A stretch of 64,000 nt of DNA from CAXXOZ01 sp963676435 (lineage in GTDB: Bacteria > Bacillota > Clostridia > Lachnospirales > Lachnospiraceae): assembly GCA_963676435.2 (NCBI GenBank), contig CAXXOZ010000009.1, forward strand, positions 124,001 to 188,000, given 5' to 3'. A model generated the notes under the pieces. The model had not been told where the DNA came from. It made no database searches and saw only the letters and a list, made by a program, of their open reading frames with translations. The position numbers were made by a program, and so were the translations under genes. Each line of letters opens with the position of its first letter. Position 1 is the first letter of the stretch. Positions 9,659-19,400 of this stretch are shown here, piece after piece.

Positions 9659-10387
9659 ATGCTTTCAAAAATTGTTTCAGTTGGAGACAGAATTGAACTG
9701 AAAAAATTCAAAGGTAATATGTCTTCTACAAATAATGAAATAGATGAGGAAAGAACTTATATAAGTCAGGTGTATGATGTTATAAGCGAGACTAGACTGA
9801 GTATAGCAATGCCAATTGTTGAAAGTAGAGTAATACCTCTAGAAACAAACACAAAATATGAGGTTTACTTTATAACTCAATATGGATTATATCAATGTGA
9901 AGCTACAATAATAAATAGGTATAAAGAAGAAGGCCTATTTGTCATGATAATTGAATTATTATCAGATTTAAGTAAGCGACAGAGAAGGCAATACTATAGA
10001 CTTGACTGTAATTTGACTTTTAGATACAGAGTTCTTTTAGATGAAGAAGCAGAGTTTTATAGTCAGAATCCAGATATGATAGAAGAAGAAGGTTTTTTTA
10101 TAAATGCCACAGCACTTGATATTAGTGGAGGTGGAATGAGGTTTGTATCTTCTGAAAGACTTATGGAAAATGACAAAATACTAATGGTTTTAGAACTTGA
10201 ATTTATTGATAAAAAATTCGAAGTAAATCTATTAGGGATTATAAGACTTGCTGATGTTGTTAAGAATAAAATAGGTGTATATGAATCAAGGGTTGAATTT
10301 GAAGATTTAAAAATGAATATTAGAGAAACGCTTATTAAATATATATTTGAACAGGAAAGAATCAAAAGAAAACGTATAAAGGACTGA
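9659..10387 (+). CDS. YcgR-type PilZ c-di-GMP receptor (flagellar brake)
   Basis: The 242-residue protein has a YcgR N-terminal domain (about 5-100) and a PilZ domain with both ligand motifs: R-x3-R at Arg110-Arg114 and D-x-S-x2-G at Asp154-Gly159. Proteins of this type bind cyclic di-GMP and slow or stop the flagellar motor. The ATG at 9659 follows GGGAGGGAG; an upstream in-frame ATG at 9611 lies inside flhG. Intact motifs suggest motility here responds to c-di-GMP, although no cyclase is seen in the window. Confidence 0.9.
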   Translation: MLSKIVSVGDRIELKKFKGNMSSTNNEIDEERTYISQVYDVISETRLSIAMPIVESRVIPLETNTKYEVYFITQYGLYQCEATIINRYKEEGLFVMIIELLSDLSKRQRRQYYRLDCNLTFRYRVLLDEEAEFYSQNPDMIEEEGFFINATALDISGGGMRFVSSERLMENDKILMVLELEFIDKKFEVNLLGIIRLADVVKNKIGVYESRVEFEDLKMNIRETLIKYIFEQERIKRKRIKD

Positions 10388-10391
10388 TAAT

Positions 10392-11552
10392 ATGCCGAAA
10401 AAAATATTAGTTATTGATGACTCTGCACTCATGAGAAGGGTGATATCTGATATAATATCATCAGATGATAGGTTTGTTGTTCAGAATGAAGCAAAAAACG
10501 GTTTAGAAGCGTTAGATCTTGTTGTTAGGAATCCAAAATTATACGATGCTATGGTTTTGGATGTGAATATGCCTAAAATGGATGGACTAGAGTTTCTAGA
10601 TGAATTGCAAAAACTTAATATACCAAATAAAAGGGTTATAATGAATTCAACTGTAACCACTGAAGGTGCTAGAGAAACAATTTTAGCATTAGAAAAAGGT
10701 GCTCTTGATTTTGTTACAAAACCTGGAAGTTTTTCTGGAGTTAAAAGTGATGACTATAAAGATCAGCTGTTAAAAATATTATTAGTTGCTACAGGTTTAG
10801 ATACTGAAGGTTTCACATTTGCAAAAAAGGAAAAACCTAAAAGTACAGAGGTTATTAAAGAAAAGTCGATTGACAAAAAAACCGTTGAAAATAATTTAAA
10901 ATTTAGTAAAAATCTTGATTTTTCTCCTCATAAAAGATATTCAGGAGATAAAAAAGGAATTTCAAAGTTAGTTGCTATTGCTTGTTCAACTGGCGGACCT
11001 AAATCATTAAAATCCGTAATACCGTTTTTACCAGAAAAACTAGATGCACCTGTACTTCTTGTGCAGCATATGCCTAAAGGATTTACAGAAACCCTTGCAA
11101 ATAGACTAAATGAGACTAGTAAAGTTCAGGTTAAAGAAGCAAGAGATGGAGAAACCTTACAAAAGGGCTGTGTTTATATTGCACCTGGTGGTACGCACAT
11201 GAAAATATCTGAATCAAAGGATAGGAGATATTCAATTGAAATATCTGATGAACCACCTGTTTTAGGATTGAAACCATGTGCAAATATAATGTTTGATTCT
11301 TTATTAAACACTAAATTTGATGAAATTACTTGTGTAGTATTAACAGGAATGGGATCAGACGGAACCGCAGGAATAGGAAAACTAGGTGAAAAAAATAATA
11401 TACATGTTATTGCACAGGACGAGAAAACATGTATAGTTTACGGAATGCCAAATGCTGTCGCAAAAGCCAAATTAACAGACGAAGTTCTGCCTTTAGACAA
11501 GGTGGCTGATGCAATAATAAAGAATGTGGGGGTGTTAACGAATGGACGTTAG
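10392..11552 (+). CDS. cheB: Chemotaxis methylesterase/deamidase CheB
   Basis: The 386-residue protein has a receiver domain with phospho-acceptor Asp57 (VLDVNMPKMDG), a Lys-rich linker at about 140-190 and a methylesterase domain. The catalytic Ser is in CSTGGP, the His in QHMP and the Asp in GMGSDGTAG. It demethylates and deamidates chemoreceptors during adaptation. It overlaps cheA by 11 bases. No CheR and no chemoreceptor gene occur in this window. Confidence 0.95.
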   Translation: MPKKILVIDDSALMRRVISDIISSDDRFVVQNEAKNGLEALDLVVRNPKLYDAMVLDVNMPKMDGLEFLDELQKLNIPNKRVIMNSTVTTEGARETILALEKGALDFVTKPGSFSGVKSDDYKDQLLKILLVATGLDTEGFTFAKKEKPKSTEVIKEKSIDKKTVENNLKFSKNLDFSPHKRYSGDKKGISKLVAIACSTGGPKSLKSVIPFLPEKLDAPVLLVQHMPKGFTETLANRLNETSKVQVKEARDGETLQKGCVYIAPGGTHMKISESKDRRYSIEISDEPPVLGLKPCANIMFDSLLNTKFDEITCVVLTGMGSDGTAGIGKLGEKNNIHVIAQDEKTCIVYGMPNAVAKAKLTDEVLPLDKVADAIIKNVGVLTNGR

Positions 11553-13587
11553 TCAATATCTCGAAATATTTATCGATGAAACAAAGGAACATGTTCAAAG
11601 CCTTAATGAACAATTACTTACTTTAGAAAAAGAACCTGAAAACTCTGAAACTATAAATGAAATTTTTAGAGCAGCTCATTCATTAAAAGGAATGGCTGGT
11701 ACTATGGGATTTAAAAGAATGCAAAAATTGACCCATAATATGGAAAATGTTCTCTCTGAAATTAGAAATGGGAAAATGAAAGTTTCAGCATTTTTAATTG
11801 ATGTTTTATTTAAATGTCTTGATGCCCTTGAAGAGTACCTAGCAAGTGTTCAGGAAACAGGAAATGAAGGCGAAAATGATAATGATTTAATAGTTGAGCA
11901 ATTAGACTCAATATTAAAAAGTGGTGGAAAAGAAGAGGAAAAACCTGCAGAGAAGAAAACAAATAAAAAAGAAAAAACTCAACCTACAGAGCACAATATG
12001 AAATTTGCAGAGTTTGAGGCTCATGCTATTGATGAAGCAGTTGCCAAAGGATTAAATATTTTTTGCCTTTTAGTTAAAATTGAAGAAAACTGTATTTTAA
12101 AATCAGCAAGAGCATTTTTGGTTTTTAAACACCTTGAAGAGCATGGAGAGATTATAAAATCAGAACCTAGCGTTCAAGAAATTGAAGATGAGAATTTTGA
12201 TTTTGAATTTTCTATCTGTATAATTACAAAAGAAAGCTACGAACAAATTGAAAAAATAGTAAAAAATGTATCTGAAATAGAAGAAGTTACAGGCTGTCCG
12301 ATTACATCAGTAAACCAAAAAGATATTATTGAGGAAACTGTTGAGAAAAAAGAAACCGCTGTTGTTTCAAAGGAAAAGAAAAAATCTCCTACTGAAAACA
12401 AACAACAAACAAGCAGTAAAGCAGTTGTAAGCAGAACAGTAAGAATAGATATTGATAAATTGGATGTTTTAATGAACTTGGTTAGTGAACTTATCATAGC
12501 TAAAAATGGTCTTGTATCAGTGAATAACAATTCTGATGGTGATACTGGAGATAGTCAGTTATTTAATGAACAGGTTGAATATCTTGAAAGGGTAACAACA
12601 AACCTTCATGAATCAGTTATGAAAGTAAGAATGATGCCAATTGAAACTGTGACAAATAAATTCCCTCGAATGATAAGAGATTTATCAAAAAGTCTTGATA
12701 AACAAATTGATTTAGTGATTTCTGGAGAGGAAACAGAATTAGACAGAACAGTTATTGACGAAATTGGTGATCCATTAATGCATTTATTAAGAAACTCAGC
12801 CGATCATGGATTAGAAACAACTGATGTAAGAAGAAGCAGAGGTAAAAATGAAGTTGGTACTATTGTACTTGATGCTTACCAAGATGGAAATAATGTTGTA
12901 ATAGAAGTACGAGATGATGGAAATGGTATAGATGTAGATGTTGTGAAAAATAAAGCAATTGAAAAGGGAACAATATCAGAAGAACAGGCAAACGCTATGT
13001 CAGAAAAAGAAGTTCTTGAATTATTATTTAGACCAAGTTTTTCAACTGCAGCACAAATTTCTGATGTTTCAGGTAGAGGAGTAGGACTAGATGTTGTAAA
13101 AACAAAAATTGAAGCTTTAGGTGGAGATGTTTCAGTGAAAACAAAATTATCTGAAGGAACAACTTTTTTTGTTAGACTTCCACTAACCCTTGCAATTATT
13201 CAAGCATTGATGGTTGAAATCGGAGATGAGAAATATGCAATTTCACTTGGTGCCATACAGACCATTGAAGATATCGAGTTAAGTGAAATAAAATATGTAC
13301 AAACAAAAGAAGTAATTCATTTAAGAGGAAATGTAATACCTTTGGTAAGATTAAATGAAATACTTGACATAGAACCAGTTGAAAAAGAAGAGAGCTTAAC
13401 AGTTGTTATTGTGAAAAAAGGTACTGAACTTGCAGGTCTTGTAGTTGATAATTTAATTGGTCAGCAAGAAATAGTTATTAAGTCACTTGGTAAATATATT
13501 AATAACCAAAATAAAATAATTGGTGGTGCAACAATACTTGGAAATGGTGATGTAGCATTGATATTAGATGTAAATACACTGGTATAA
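11542..13587 (+). CDS. cheA: Chemotaxis histidine kinase CheA
   Basis: The 681-residue protein has an Hpt (P1) domain with His46 in AAHSLKGMAG, a P2-type domain at about 150-265, a dimerisation region, an HATPase domain (LLRNSADHG, GRGVGLDVV) and a C-terminal CheW-like domain. It phosphorylates CheY and CheB in response to receptors. The ATG overlaps the end of cheB and has GGGGGTG upstream. Length and domain order are normal for class II CheA. Confidence 0.96.
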   Translation: MDVSQYLEIFIDETKEHVQSLNEQLLTLEKEPENSETINEIFRAAHSLKGMAGTMGFKRMQKLTHNMENVLSEIRNGKMKVSAFLIDVLFKCLDALEEYLASVQETGNEGENDNDLIVEQLDSILKSGGKEEEKPAEKKTNKKEKTQPTEHNMKFAEFEAHAIDEAVAKGLNIFCLLVKIEENCILKSARAFLVFKHLEEHGEIIKSEPSVQEIEDENFDFEFSICIITKESYEQIEKIVKNVSEIEEVTGCPITSVNQKDIIEETVEKKETAVVSKEKKKSPTENKQQTSSKAVVSRTVRIDIDKLDVLMNLVSELIIAKNGLVSVNNNSDGDTGDSQLFNEQVEYLERVTTNLHESVMKVRMMPIETVTNKFPRMIRDLSKSLDKQIDLVISGEETELDRTVIDEIGDPLMHLLRNSADHGLETTDVRRSRGKNEVGTIVLDAYQDGNNVVIEVRDDGNGIDVDVVKNKAIEKGTISEEQANAMSEKEVLELLFRPSFSTAAQISDVSGRGVGLDVVKTKIEALGGDVSVKTKLSEGTTFFVRLPLTLAIIQALMVEIGDEKYAISLGAIQTIEDIELSEIKYVQTKEVIHLRGNVIPLVRLNEILDIEPVEKEESLTVVIVKKGTELAGLVVDNLIGQQEIVIKSLGKYINNQNKIIGGATILGNGDVALILDVNTLV

Positions 13588-13602
13588 TGGAGGTGTCGTG
13601 AA

Positions 13603-14067
13603 ATGGATGAAAGCAGAAGTTTAACAACAGCATCTTCATCAGATGCTAAACAATACATAGTAATAAATGTAGGGATTGAACAATTTGGTATAGATATACA
13701 ATATGTTGATAATATTGTTAGGATGCAAAAAATAACAAGAGTCCCAAAAGCACAGAGTTATTTTAGAGGAGTCATTAACTTGAGAGGAGAAATAATTCCT
13801 GTTATGAGTATCAGAAGGAAATTTGGTCTTGAAGAAGATGAAATAACTGATAAAACAAGAATTGTAATATTAAAACCAGAAGGAGAAGACTCAATTGGAA
13901 TATTAATTGATTCTGTAAAAGAAGTAATAACTCTAGATAGTGACAATATTGAAAAACGAAAATATGATTCAAAAGATGAAAAAACAAAATTTATTAATGG
14001 TATAGGAAAGCATGACAACAATCTGATTTCATTGTTAAACATTAATGGAGTGGTTTCCGAGTCATAG
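13603..14067 (+). CDS. cheW: Chemotaxis coupling protein CheW
   Basis: The 154-residue single CheW domain has the motifs QYIVINVGIEQFGI, RVPKAQSYFRGVINLRGEI and IGILIDSVKEV. It links CheA to receptors. ATGGAGGTG precedes the start. It lies in the cheB-cheA-cheW-cheC-cheD order common in Firmicutes. Confidence 0.95.
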   Translation: MDESRSLTTASSSDAKQYIVINVGIEQFGIDIQYVDNIVRMQKITRVPKAQSYFRGVINLRGEIIPVMSIRRKFGLEEDEITDKTRIVILKPEGEDSIGILIDSVKEVITLDSDNIEKRKYDSKDEKTKFINGIGKHDNNLISLLNINGVVSES

Positions 14068-14086
14068 TTAAGAATGGAGAAGTATA

Positions 14087-14698
14087 ATGTCTAAAATTGA
14101 TTTAGATGGATTAAGTTCAATGCAGTTTGATGTATTGAAAGAACTTGGAAATATTGGGGCAGGTAATGCAACAACTGCGTTGTCAAAGCTTATAAATGCA
14201 AAAATAGATATGAAAGTTCCTAAAGTTGACTTGATTGATATAAATGAAATAGCTACGATGATGGGAGACGAAGAGTCTGTTATGGTGGCAATCTTGGTTA
14301 TGTTATCAGGTGATGTAAAAGGTTTTATGATGTTCCTTATGAGTCAAGAGGTTGCCAGGGAGCTGGTTAATGCTCTTATGCAATCAGATTCAGATGAATA
14401 TAATTTTACAGAAATGGAAATGTCTGCTATACAGGAAATAGGCAATATAATTTCAGGGGCATACTTAGCATCATTATCTGACTTAACCAAACTTTCAATA
14501 ATCGAATCAATACCATATTTACAAATTGATATGGTTGGAGCAATATTAAGTGTACCCGCAATTGAATTTGGAAAATTAGGGGACAAAGTTTTATTAATTG
14601 AAACAGAATTTGAGTATGATATTTCAATTAATGGTTATTATATTTTAGTTCCAGAATTAGAATCATACGATAAAATATTAGAAGCATTGGGAGTATAA
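14087..14698 (+). CDS. cheC: CheY-P phosphatase CheC
   Basis: The 203-residue protein has both D/S-x3-E-x2-N active-site motifs of the family: D-V-L-K-E-L-G-N near residue 12 and S-A-I-Q-E-I-G-N near residue 110. CheC dephosphorylates CheY-P and binds CheD. It is followed 9 bases later by cheD, its functional partner. Confidence 0.94.
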   Translation: MSKIDLDGLSSMQFDVLKELGNIGAGNATTALSKLINAKIDMKVPKVDLIDINEIATMMGDEESVMVAILVMLSGDVKGFMMFLMSQEVARELVNALMQSDSDEYNFTEMEMSAIQEIGNIISGAYLASLSDLTKLSIIESIPYLQIDMVGAILSVPAIEFGKLGDKVLLIETEFEYDISINGYYILVPELESYDKILEALGV

Positions 14699-14707
14699 TA
14701 AAAAGTA

Positions 14708-15196
14708 ATGAGTGAAACTCTAAAAGTTGGAATGGCAGATTTAAAAACATGTAGACCACCAAATAAACTTACAACTCTTGGTCTGGGATCGTGTGTGGGT
14801 ATTATTTTGTATGATCCAGGTACGAAGATAAGTGGAATGGTTCATGTAATGCTGCCAGATAGTACAAAGATTAAGAATAATTCAAATATTGCTAAGTTTG
14901 CCGATACAGGTATTCAGGCAACTTATGAAGATATGCTAAAACAAGGAGCAACACCTGCAAAAATTATTTCTAAAATTGCAGGTGGTGCTGCTATGTTTGC
15001 TGTATCAGCAGGTGCAGGTGATATAATGAAAGTTGGAGAAAGAAATGTAGAGGCTACGAAAAAGAAATTGTCTCAGATGAAGATTCCAATTGTTGCTGAA
15101 GATACTGGTTTGAATTACGGTAGAACAATAATATTTGATTCTACAAATGGAGAACTTACAATTAAAGCGGTGGGAAAAGAAGTAAAAGTTATTTAA
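14708..15196 (+). CDS. cheD: Chemoreceptor glutamine deamidase CheD
   Basis: The 162-residue protein has the CheD motif L-G-S-C-V-G followed by G-M-V-H-V-M-L-P, supplying the catalytic Cys and His. The C terminus (GLNYGRTIIFDSTNGELTIKAVG) is also typical. It deamidates receptor glutamines and is held by CheC in a CheY-P-dependent feedback loop. Confidence 0.95.
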   Translation: MSETLKVGMADLKTCRPPNKLTTLGLGSCVGIILYDPGTKISGMVHVMLPDSTKIKNNSNIAKFADTGIQATYEDMLKQGATPAKIISKIAGGAAMFAVSAGAGDIMKVGERNVEATKKKLSQMKIPIVAEDTGLNYGRTIIFDSTNGELTIKAVGKEVKVI

Positions 15197-15210
15197 CCTT
15201 GGGAGATATT

Positions 15211-15468
15211 ATGAGAACAAAGTATATTCCTACGATAGTTATGCTTTTGGCAGGTTTTGTTTCCTGTCTACTGACTATTTTATATAAGTATGATGTTTCA
15301 GATTCCTTGTTAATTATTTTATTAACATTAATTGTTTTTTTTATAATTGGATTAGTAGCTAGAAAGGTTTTAGAAAAATTTTTAATTTTGAAAAAAACTG
15401 AATCTGAAGAAGAGCTAAAAGAAGAAATAAAAGAAGAAAATGATGAAGTGAATGAAAAAATAGATTAG
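15211..15468 (+). CDS. Small membrane protein of unknown function
   Basis: An 85-residue protein with two hydrophobic segments (about 6-24 and 33-52), followed by a charged, Glu/Lys-rich C-terminal tail of coiled-coil character. The ATG at 15211 is chosen because GGGAG lies 5 bases before it; a TTG at 15199 is in frame but has no ribosome site. It sits between cheD and the sigma factor gene, where small membrane proteins are often found in Clostridia. No family is recognised with certainty. Confidence 0.7.
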   Translation: MRTKYIPTIVMLLAGFVSCLLTILYKYDVSDSLLIILLTLIVFFIIGLVARKVLEKFLILKKTESEEELKEEIKEENDEVNEKID

Positions 15469-15519
15469 CACAAAAGTTAGGGCGAAAGAACATGAATTTT
15501 TCAGACCGGAGGTGCGAAA

Positions 15520-16287
15520 ATGGAGGATTTAATTTCTAATAAGTTGTGGGAAGAATATGGAAAAAAAAATAGCCCTGAATTAAGAGAAAAAATCATAATA
15601 AATTATGCGCCTCTAGTAAAAGTTGTTGCAGGAAGACTTAGTATGTATCTAGGTTATAATGTAGAATATGAGGATCTAGTGAGTTATGGTATTTTTGGAC
15701 TTATAGATGCAATAGACAAATTTGATTATGAAAAGGGTATCAAATTTGAAACATATGCAAGCTTAAGAATAAGAGGAGCGATTCTTGATCAAATAAGAAA
15801 AATGGACTGGATTCCTCGAACATTGAGGCAAAAGCAAAAGAAAATAGATGCTGCGGTTTCGAAAATTGAAATACAAAGTGGCAAAACAGCAACAGAAGAA
15901 GAACTTGCAAATGAAATTGGAATTTCCCAAGAAGAACTTCTTGTATGGAAAGGGCAGACAAATATAACCAATGTTATTTCTTTAGATGAATTTGTTGAAA
16001 ATGGTGGTGAAAAAGAAGCTATACATGAAAAAACATCAAGTTTTGATATGCCTGAAGATGTTGTCGAAAAAAATGAATTAAAACAGCTAATTAAGGATTC
16101 TTTAGAAACTCTTACAGAAAAAGAAAGAAAAGTTATATTATTATACTATTATGAAGAACTTACATTAAAAGAAATTAGTAATGTCATGGAAGTTTCTGAA
16201 TCTAGAATTTCACAGTTACACACAAAAGCATTACAAAAAATGAAGGCTAAATTAGGGAGTCAAACAGGCTATATATTTGGATCGTAA
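15520..16287 (+). CDS. sigD: Flagellar sigma factor SigD/FliA (sigma-28)
   Basis: The 255-residue protein has sigma-70 region 2 (YEDLVSYGIFGLIDAIDKFD, YASLRIRGAILDQIRKMDWIPR, a sigma-28 hallmark), region 3 and a region 4 helix-turn-helix (LTLKEISNVMEVSESRISQLHTKAL). It directs late flagellar and chemotaxis transcription. Its place at the end of the che genes matches the fla/che operon of other Firmicutes. CGGAGGTG precedes the ATG. Confidence 0.95.
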   Translation: MEDLISNKLWEEYGKKNSPELREKIIINYAPLVKVVAGRLSMYLGYNVEYEDLVSYGIFGLIDAIDKFDYEKGIKFETYASLRIRGAILDQIRKMDWIPRTLRQKQKKIDAAVSKIEIQSGKTATEEELANEIGISQEELLVWKGQTNITNVISLDEFVENGGEKEAIHEKTSSFDMPEDVVEKNELKQLIKDSLETLTEKERKVILLYYYEELTLKEISNVMEVSESRISQLHTKALQKMKAKLGSQTGYIFGS

Positions 16288-16317
16288 AGTTAATTAATGG
16301 TATAGGAGTGTTTAGGG

Positions 16318-17916
16318 ATGGCGGATAAGAATGCATATTTTCAATTTATAATTGAAAATGGGGAAACAAAATTAAAAATTTATCCAAGTGAGGAACATGG
16401 TAGCTTCTTAGAAATTGAAGAAGTTATTAAGTATCTGGAAAAAAATGGCATAAAGGATTATGACCTTAAAAAAGTTAAGAATGTTGTTAATTTTACAGAA
16501 GAGAATAATGTTATAACAGTTTTTGATAATGAAATATATAAAGTGGATGAACAAGTAGATATAAAAATCTCAAATGATAAAAAAGAAGCAGAAATACGAT
16601 TTTATTCTCCAAGTAATTTAGGAGAAAAACTTTCAAAAGAAGAAATTTTAAAAAAATTAAATGAAGCAAAAGTTACTTATGGTATAGACGAAAGTGTGAT
16701 TCAAAAGCATTTATTAAACCCACAGTACTGTTATACTTATAAAATAGCAAGTGCAAAGGAACCTATAGAAGGTGCAGATGCTTATATTACTTATCTATTT
16801 GATACAGAAATAGTCGCAAAACCAAAACTAAATGATGATGGAACAGTTGATTTTCACAAGCTAGAAAATATTAATCACGTAAAAGTAGGACAGGAATTAG
16901 CAAGGCTTACTCCAGAAGATACAGGAGAACCAGGGATAGACGTTTTTGGAAATGAAATAAGACCTAAAAAAGTAATAAGGACAATTTTAAGGTTTGGAAA
17001 AAATATAGAATTGTCTGAAGATTCATGTACTATTACATCAATGATAGACGGACATGTTACATTAGAAGGCGATAGGGTTTTTGTAAATAATTTATACGAA
17101 GTACCTTCGGATGTGAATAATTCTACAGGTGATATAGAATATGAAGGGAATATTCTTATTAGAGGAACGGTTAGAACAGGTTTTAAGGTAAAGGCTTCTG
17201 GCAGTATTGAAGTGGCAGGTGTAGTTGAAGCAGCTGAGTTACAGGCGGGTGGAGATATTATTTTAAGACGAGGTATGCAAGGAATGGGCAAAGGGATGCT
17301 CATAGCAAAGGGTGACATTGTAGCCAAGTTTTTAGAAAACTCTATAGCTGTTGCAGAGGGGAATATTAGTGCAGATTCCATTCTTCACAGCAGAATTTCA
17401 GCCAAGGGAGAAGTTAAAGTCACAGGTAAAAATGGAAATATTATTGGAGGTCATACTAGATCGGCTGCGGTTATTGAAGCAAAAACAATAGGAACTTCAA
17501 TGGGCACAAATACAGTAGTAGAGGTTGGTATAGATCCACATATTAAAGATAGAATGAATCAATTAAACAAACTTATTTCAACAAAACAGGTAGAACTTGA
17601 AAAACTTTGTCAGCTTAAAAAACTCCTAGAGTTTAAAAAGGAAAATGGAACATTAGATAGACTAAAACAAGATGTTCTTTTTAAAACAATTAACAACATA
17701 GCTTTATTTAAAGAAGAGTTAGAAACTTATAGAGAAGAAAATGACGAGTTAATAAATAGGATGAAGGTAAACTCTAACGCAATGATAAAGGTAAATGGAG
17801 AAATTTATCCAGGTGTAAAAGTAAGTATTTCTGATGACTTTCTGCTGATTCAAGATATACAGCATTATTGCGTGTTTAGAAAAGTAAATGAAGTGATTAA
17901 GATTATGCCCCTATAG
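16318..17916 (+). CDS. DUF342/FapA-family protein
   Basis: The 532-residue protein matches the FapA (flagellar assembly protein A, DUF342) family. It has an N-terminal alpha/beta region, then a Gly/Val-rich parallel beta-helix-like core (about 265-400: GNILIRGTVRTGFKVKASG..., GGDIILRRGMQGMGKGMLIAKGDI) and a C-terminal coiled coil (about 405-490). In Firmicutes these genes often follow sigD in the fla/che operon. The biochemical role is uncertain. The start has TAGGAGTG upstream. Confidence 0.85.
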   Translation: MADKNAYFQFIIENGETKLKIYPSEEHGSFLEIEEVIKYLEKNGIKDYDLKKVKNVVNFTEENNVITVFDNEIYKVDEQVDIKISNDKKEAEIRFYSPSNLGEKLSKEEILKKLNEAKVTYGIDESVIQKHLLNPQYCYTYKIASAKEPIEGADAYITYLFDTEIVAKPKLNDDGTVDFHKLENINHVKVGQELARLTPEDTGEPGIDVFGNEIRPKKVIRTILRFGKNIELSEDSCTITSMIDGHVTLEGDRVFVNNLYEVPSDVNNSTGDIEYEGNILIRGTVRTGFKVKASGSIEVAGVVEAAELQAGGDIILRRGMQGMGKGMLIAKGDIVAKFLENSIAVAEGNISADSILHSRISAKGEVKVTGKNGNIIGGHTRSAAVIEAKTIGTSMGTNTVVEVGIDPHIKDRMNQLNKLISTKQVELEKLCQLKKLLEFKKENGTLDRLKQDVLFKTINNIALFKEELETYREENDELINRMKVNSNAMIKVNGEIYPGVKVSISDDFLLIQDIQHYCVFRKVNEVIKIMPL

Positions 17917-17943
17917 TTTTTTAGTTGGAAAGGGAGGTGTATT

Positions 17944-18258
17944 ATGATAAAACCAGTTGAAATGCAAGGTGTTATTCAAAGAGTACAGGATATTTCCCAA
18001 ATAAAACAAAATGAAGATTCAAAACCACAAATCGATCAGACTAATATTCAAAATCAATTTTCAAAAGAAATAAAACATAACCAGGAACAGGTCGTAGAGC
18101 AAGATGATACAAAAAATGCAGATGACAACCATGACGCAAAAGAAAAGAGTAGAAGTGAATATTATAGGACAAAAAAGAAAATTGTAAAGAAGAAAAAACA
18201 AGAATCAGATGGGGAAGTAAAGAAAAAAACATCTAGAGGATTTGATGTAAAAATATAA
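17944..18258 (+). CDS. Hypothetical basic, low-complexity protein
   Basis: A 104-residue protein with a Gln-rich N-terminal half and a strongly basic C-terminal half (KKKIVKKKKQ). No membrane segment or known domain is visible. A strong GGGAGGTG sequence precedes the ATG and it lies within the flagellar operon, so it is probably expressed. It may bind nucleic acid or an acidic protein partner, but this is inference from charge only. Confidence 0.65.
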   Translation: MIKPVEMQGVIQRVQDISQIKQNEDSKPQIDQTNIQNQFSKEIKHNQEQVVEQDDTKNADDNHDAKEKSRSEYYRTKKKIVKKKKQESDGEVKKKTSRGFDVKI

Positions 18259-18279
18259 ATTGATAATTCTGGAGGTAAC

Positions 18280-18951
18280 ATGACTGCATTAGAAATTTTT
18301 ATGATAATTATAGGCTTAGTCATTGTGGTGTTAAGTTTTATATTTTCAGAACAACTACAAGAAAAAAAGCAAAATACAGATATTGATTCTGAAAGTTTAG
18401 AAAACAAATTTGATATAAATTCTATTTCAAGAGAGTCAATTAAAGAAAAAATTGAAGAAGAAGTTGAAAATTATTCTGAAGAGGCTATTGAAAAAACTGA
18501 ATCACAAATCGATAAAGTTATGAACCAGAAAATATCTGCAATAGATGATTTTTCTAAAGAAGTATTAGTGGAAATTAAAAAAAATCATGATGAAGTTATT
18601 TTTTTATATAACATGTTAACAGAAAAAGAAAAAGTTGTTAAAAATACTGTGAAAGATGTTGAAGCAGTTAAGGAAAGTTTGAAAAAAATTGAAGAACCAA
18701 AAGTAGAAAAAAGTGAAGTAGTAATTAAAAGTGATGAAAAAATAATTAAAGAAAATCAAGCAAAAAAAATCGAAAAAGTATCTCCTATGAAGGCTTCAGA
18801 AGTGAATGAATTAACAAATAATAATGAAATGATTTTAAGTCTTTATGAGAAGGGTATACCTAACATTCAGATAGCAAAAGAGTTAGGTCTTGGTATAGGA
18901 GAGGTAAGGCTCGTAATCGATCTATTTAAAACAAGAAACCAAAAGAAATAA
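18280..18951 (+). CDS. Membrane-anchored coiled-coil protein, SwrB-like
   Basis: The 223-residue protein has one N-terminal membrane helix (about 4-24) and a long charged coiled coil (about 35-170). A C-terminal helix-turn-helix-like end, ILSLYEKGIPNIQIAKELGLGIGEVRLVIDLF, follows. The layout resembles SwrB, a swarming-motility protein encoded after sigD in Bacillus. Such clostridial proteins are also filed as DUF6115, which I state from memory. GGAGGT precedes the start. A role in flagellar assembly is inferred from layout and position. Confidence 0.65.
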   Translation: MTALEIFMIIIGLVIVVLSFIFSEQLQEKKQNTDIDSESLENKFDINSISRESIKEKIEEEVENYSEEAIEKTESQIDKVMNQKISAIDDFSKEVLVEIKKNHDEVIFLYNMLTEKEKVVKNTVKDVEAVKESLKKIEEPKVEKSEVVIKSDEKIIKENQAKKIEKVSPMKASEVNELTNNNEMILSLYEKGIPNIQIAKELGLGIGEVRLVIDLFKTRNQKK

Positions 18952-18965
18952 CTTAGGAGGCAAAA

Positions 18966-19388
18966 TTGAAAGTTAAATATTATTTAAGAGGCCTTGGTAC
19001 AGGAATATTGTTTGCTACAGTTATTTTGACAATTTCATTTGCTGTCAGAGAAAATAATGTTCAAGGAAATGAACAAGACATTACCCAAAAGACGACTATT
19101 CAAGAAACAACAGAAGAAACGAAAATTATTGAAACAACTACTCAGGAAATAGAAACCACTCAAAATAGTTTAAATGATTATAGTGTTTCAGTTACTGTAG
19201 AATCAGGAATGTCTTCGGAAGGTGTGGCCGCAATGTTAGAAAGAGCTGGCGTTATAGAAAATGCTAGCGAATTTGATGAATACTTAAGACAAAATGATTA
19301 TTCAAAAATAATTTCGGTGGGAACATATAATATAGAACCAAACTCAAGCTATGAAGAAATAGCAAAAATTATTACAAAAACAAATTAG
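18966..19388 (+). CDS. Short MltG-like membrane protein
   Basis: The 140-residue protein starts at TTG after GGAGG. It has a membrane anchor (about 7-26), a Thr/Glu-rich linker (about 35-70) and a C-terminal domain (SVTVESGMSSEGVAAMLERAGVI...YNIEPNSSYEEIAKII). That domain resembles the LysM-like substrate-binding part of YceG/MltG transglycosylases, but the catalytic domain is absent. It may bind peptidoglycan or be a stand-alone relative. It sits between the SwrB-like gene and a glycosyltransferase. Confidence 0.65.
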   Translation: MKVKYYLRGLGTGILFATVILTISFAVRENNVQGNEQDITQKTTIQETTEETKIIETTTQEIETTQNSLNDYSVSVTVESGMSSEGVAAMLERAGVIENASEFDEYLRQNDYSKIISVGTYNIEPNSSYEEIAKIITKTN

Positions 19389-19400
19389 GTGGGAAAACAC

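Noticed and set aside
15199..15210. TTG 15199 as start of the small membrane protein
   Set aside because: GGGAG lies between this codon and the ATG at 15211, so it is the ribosome site of the later start.
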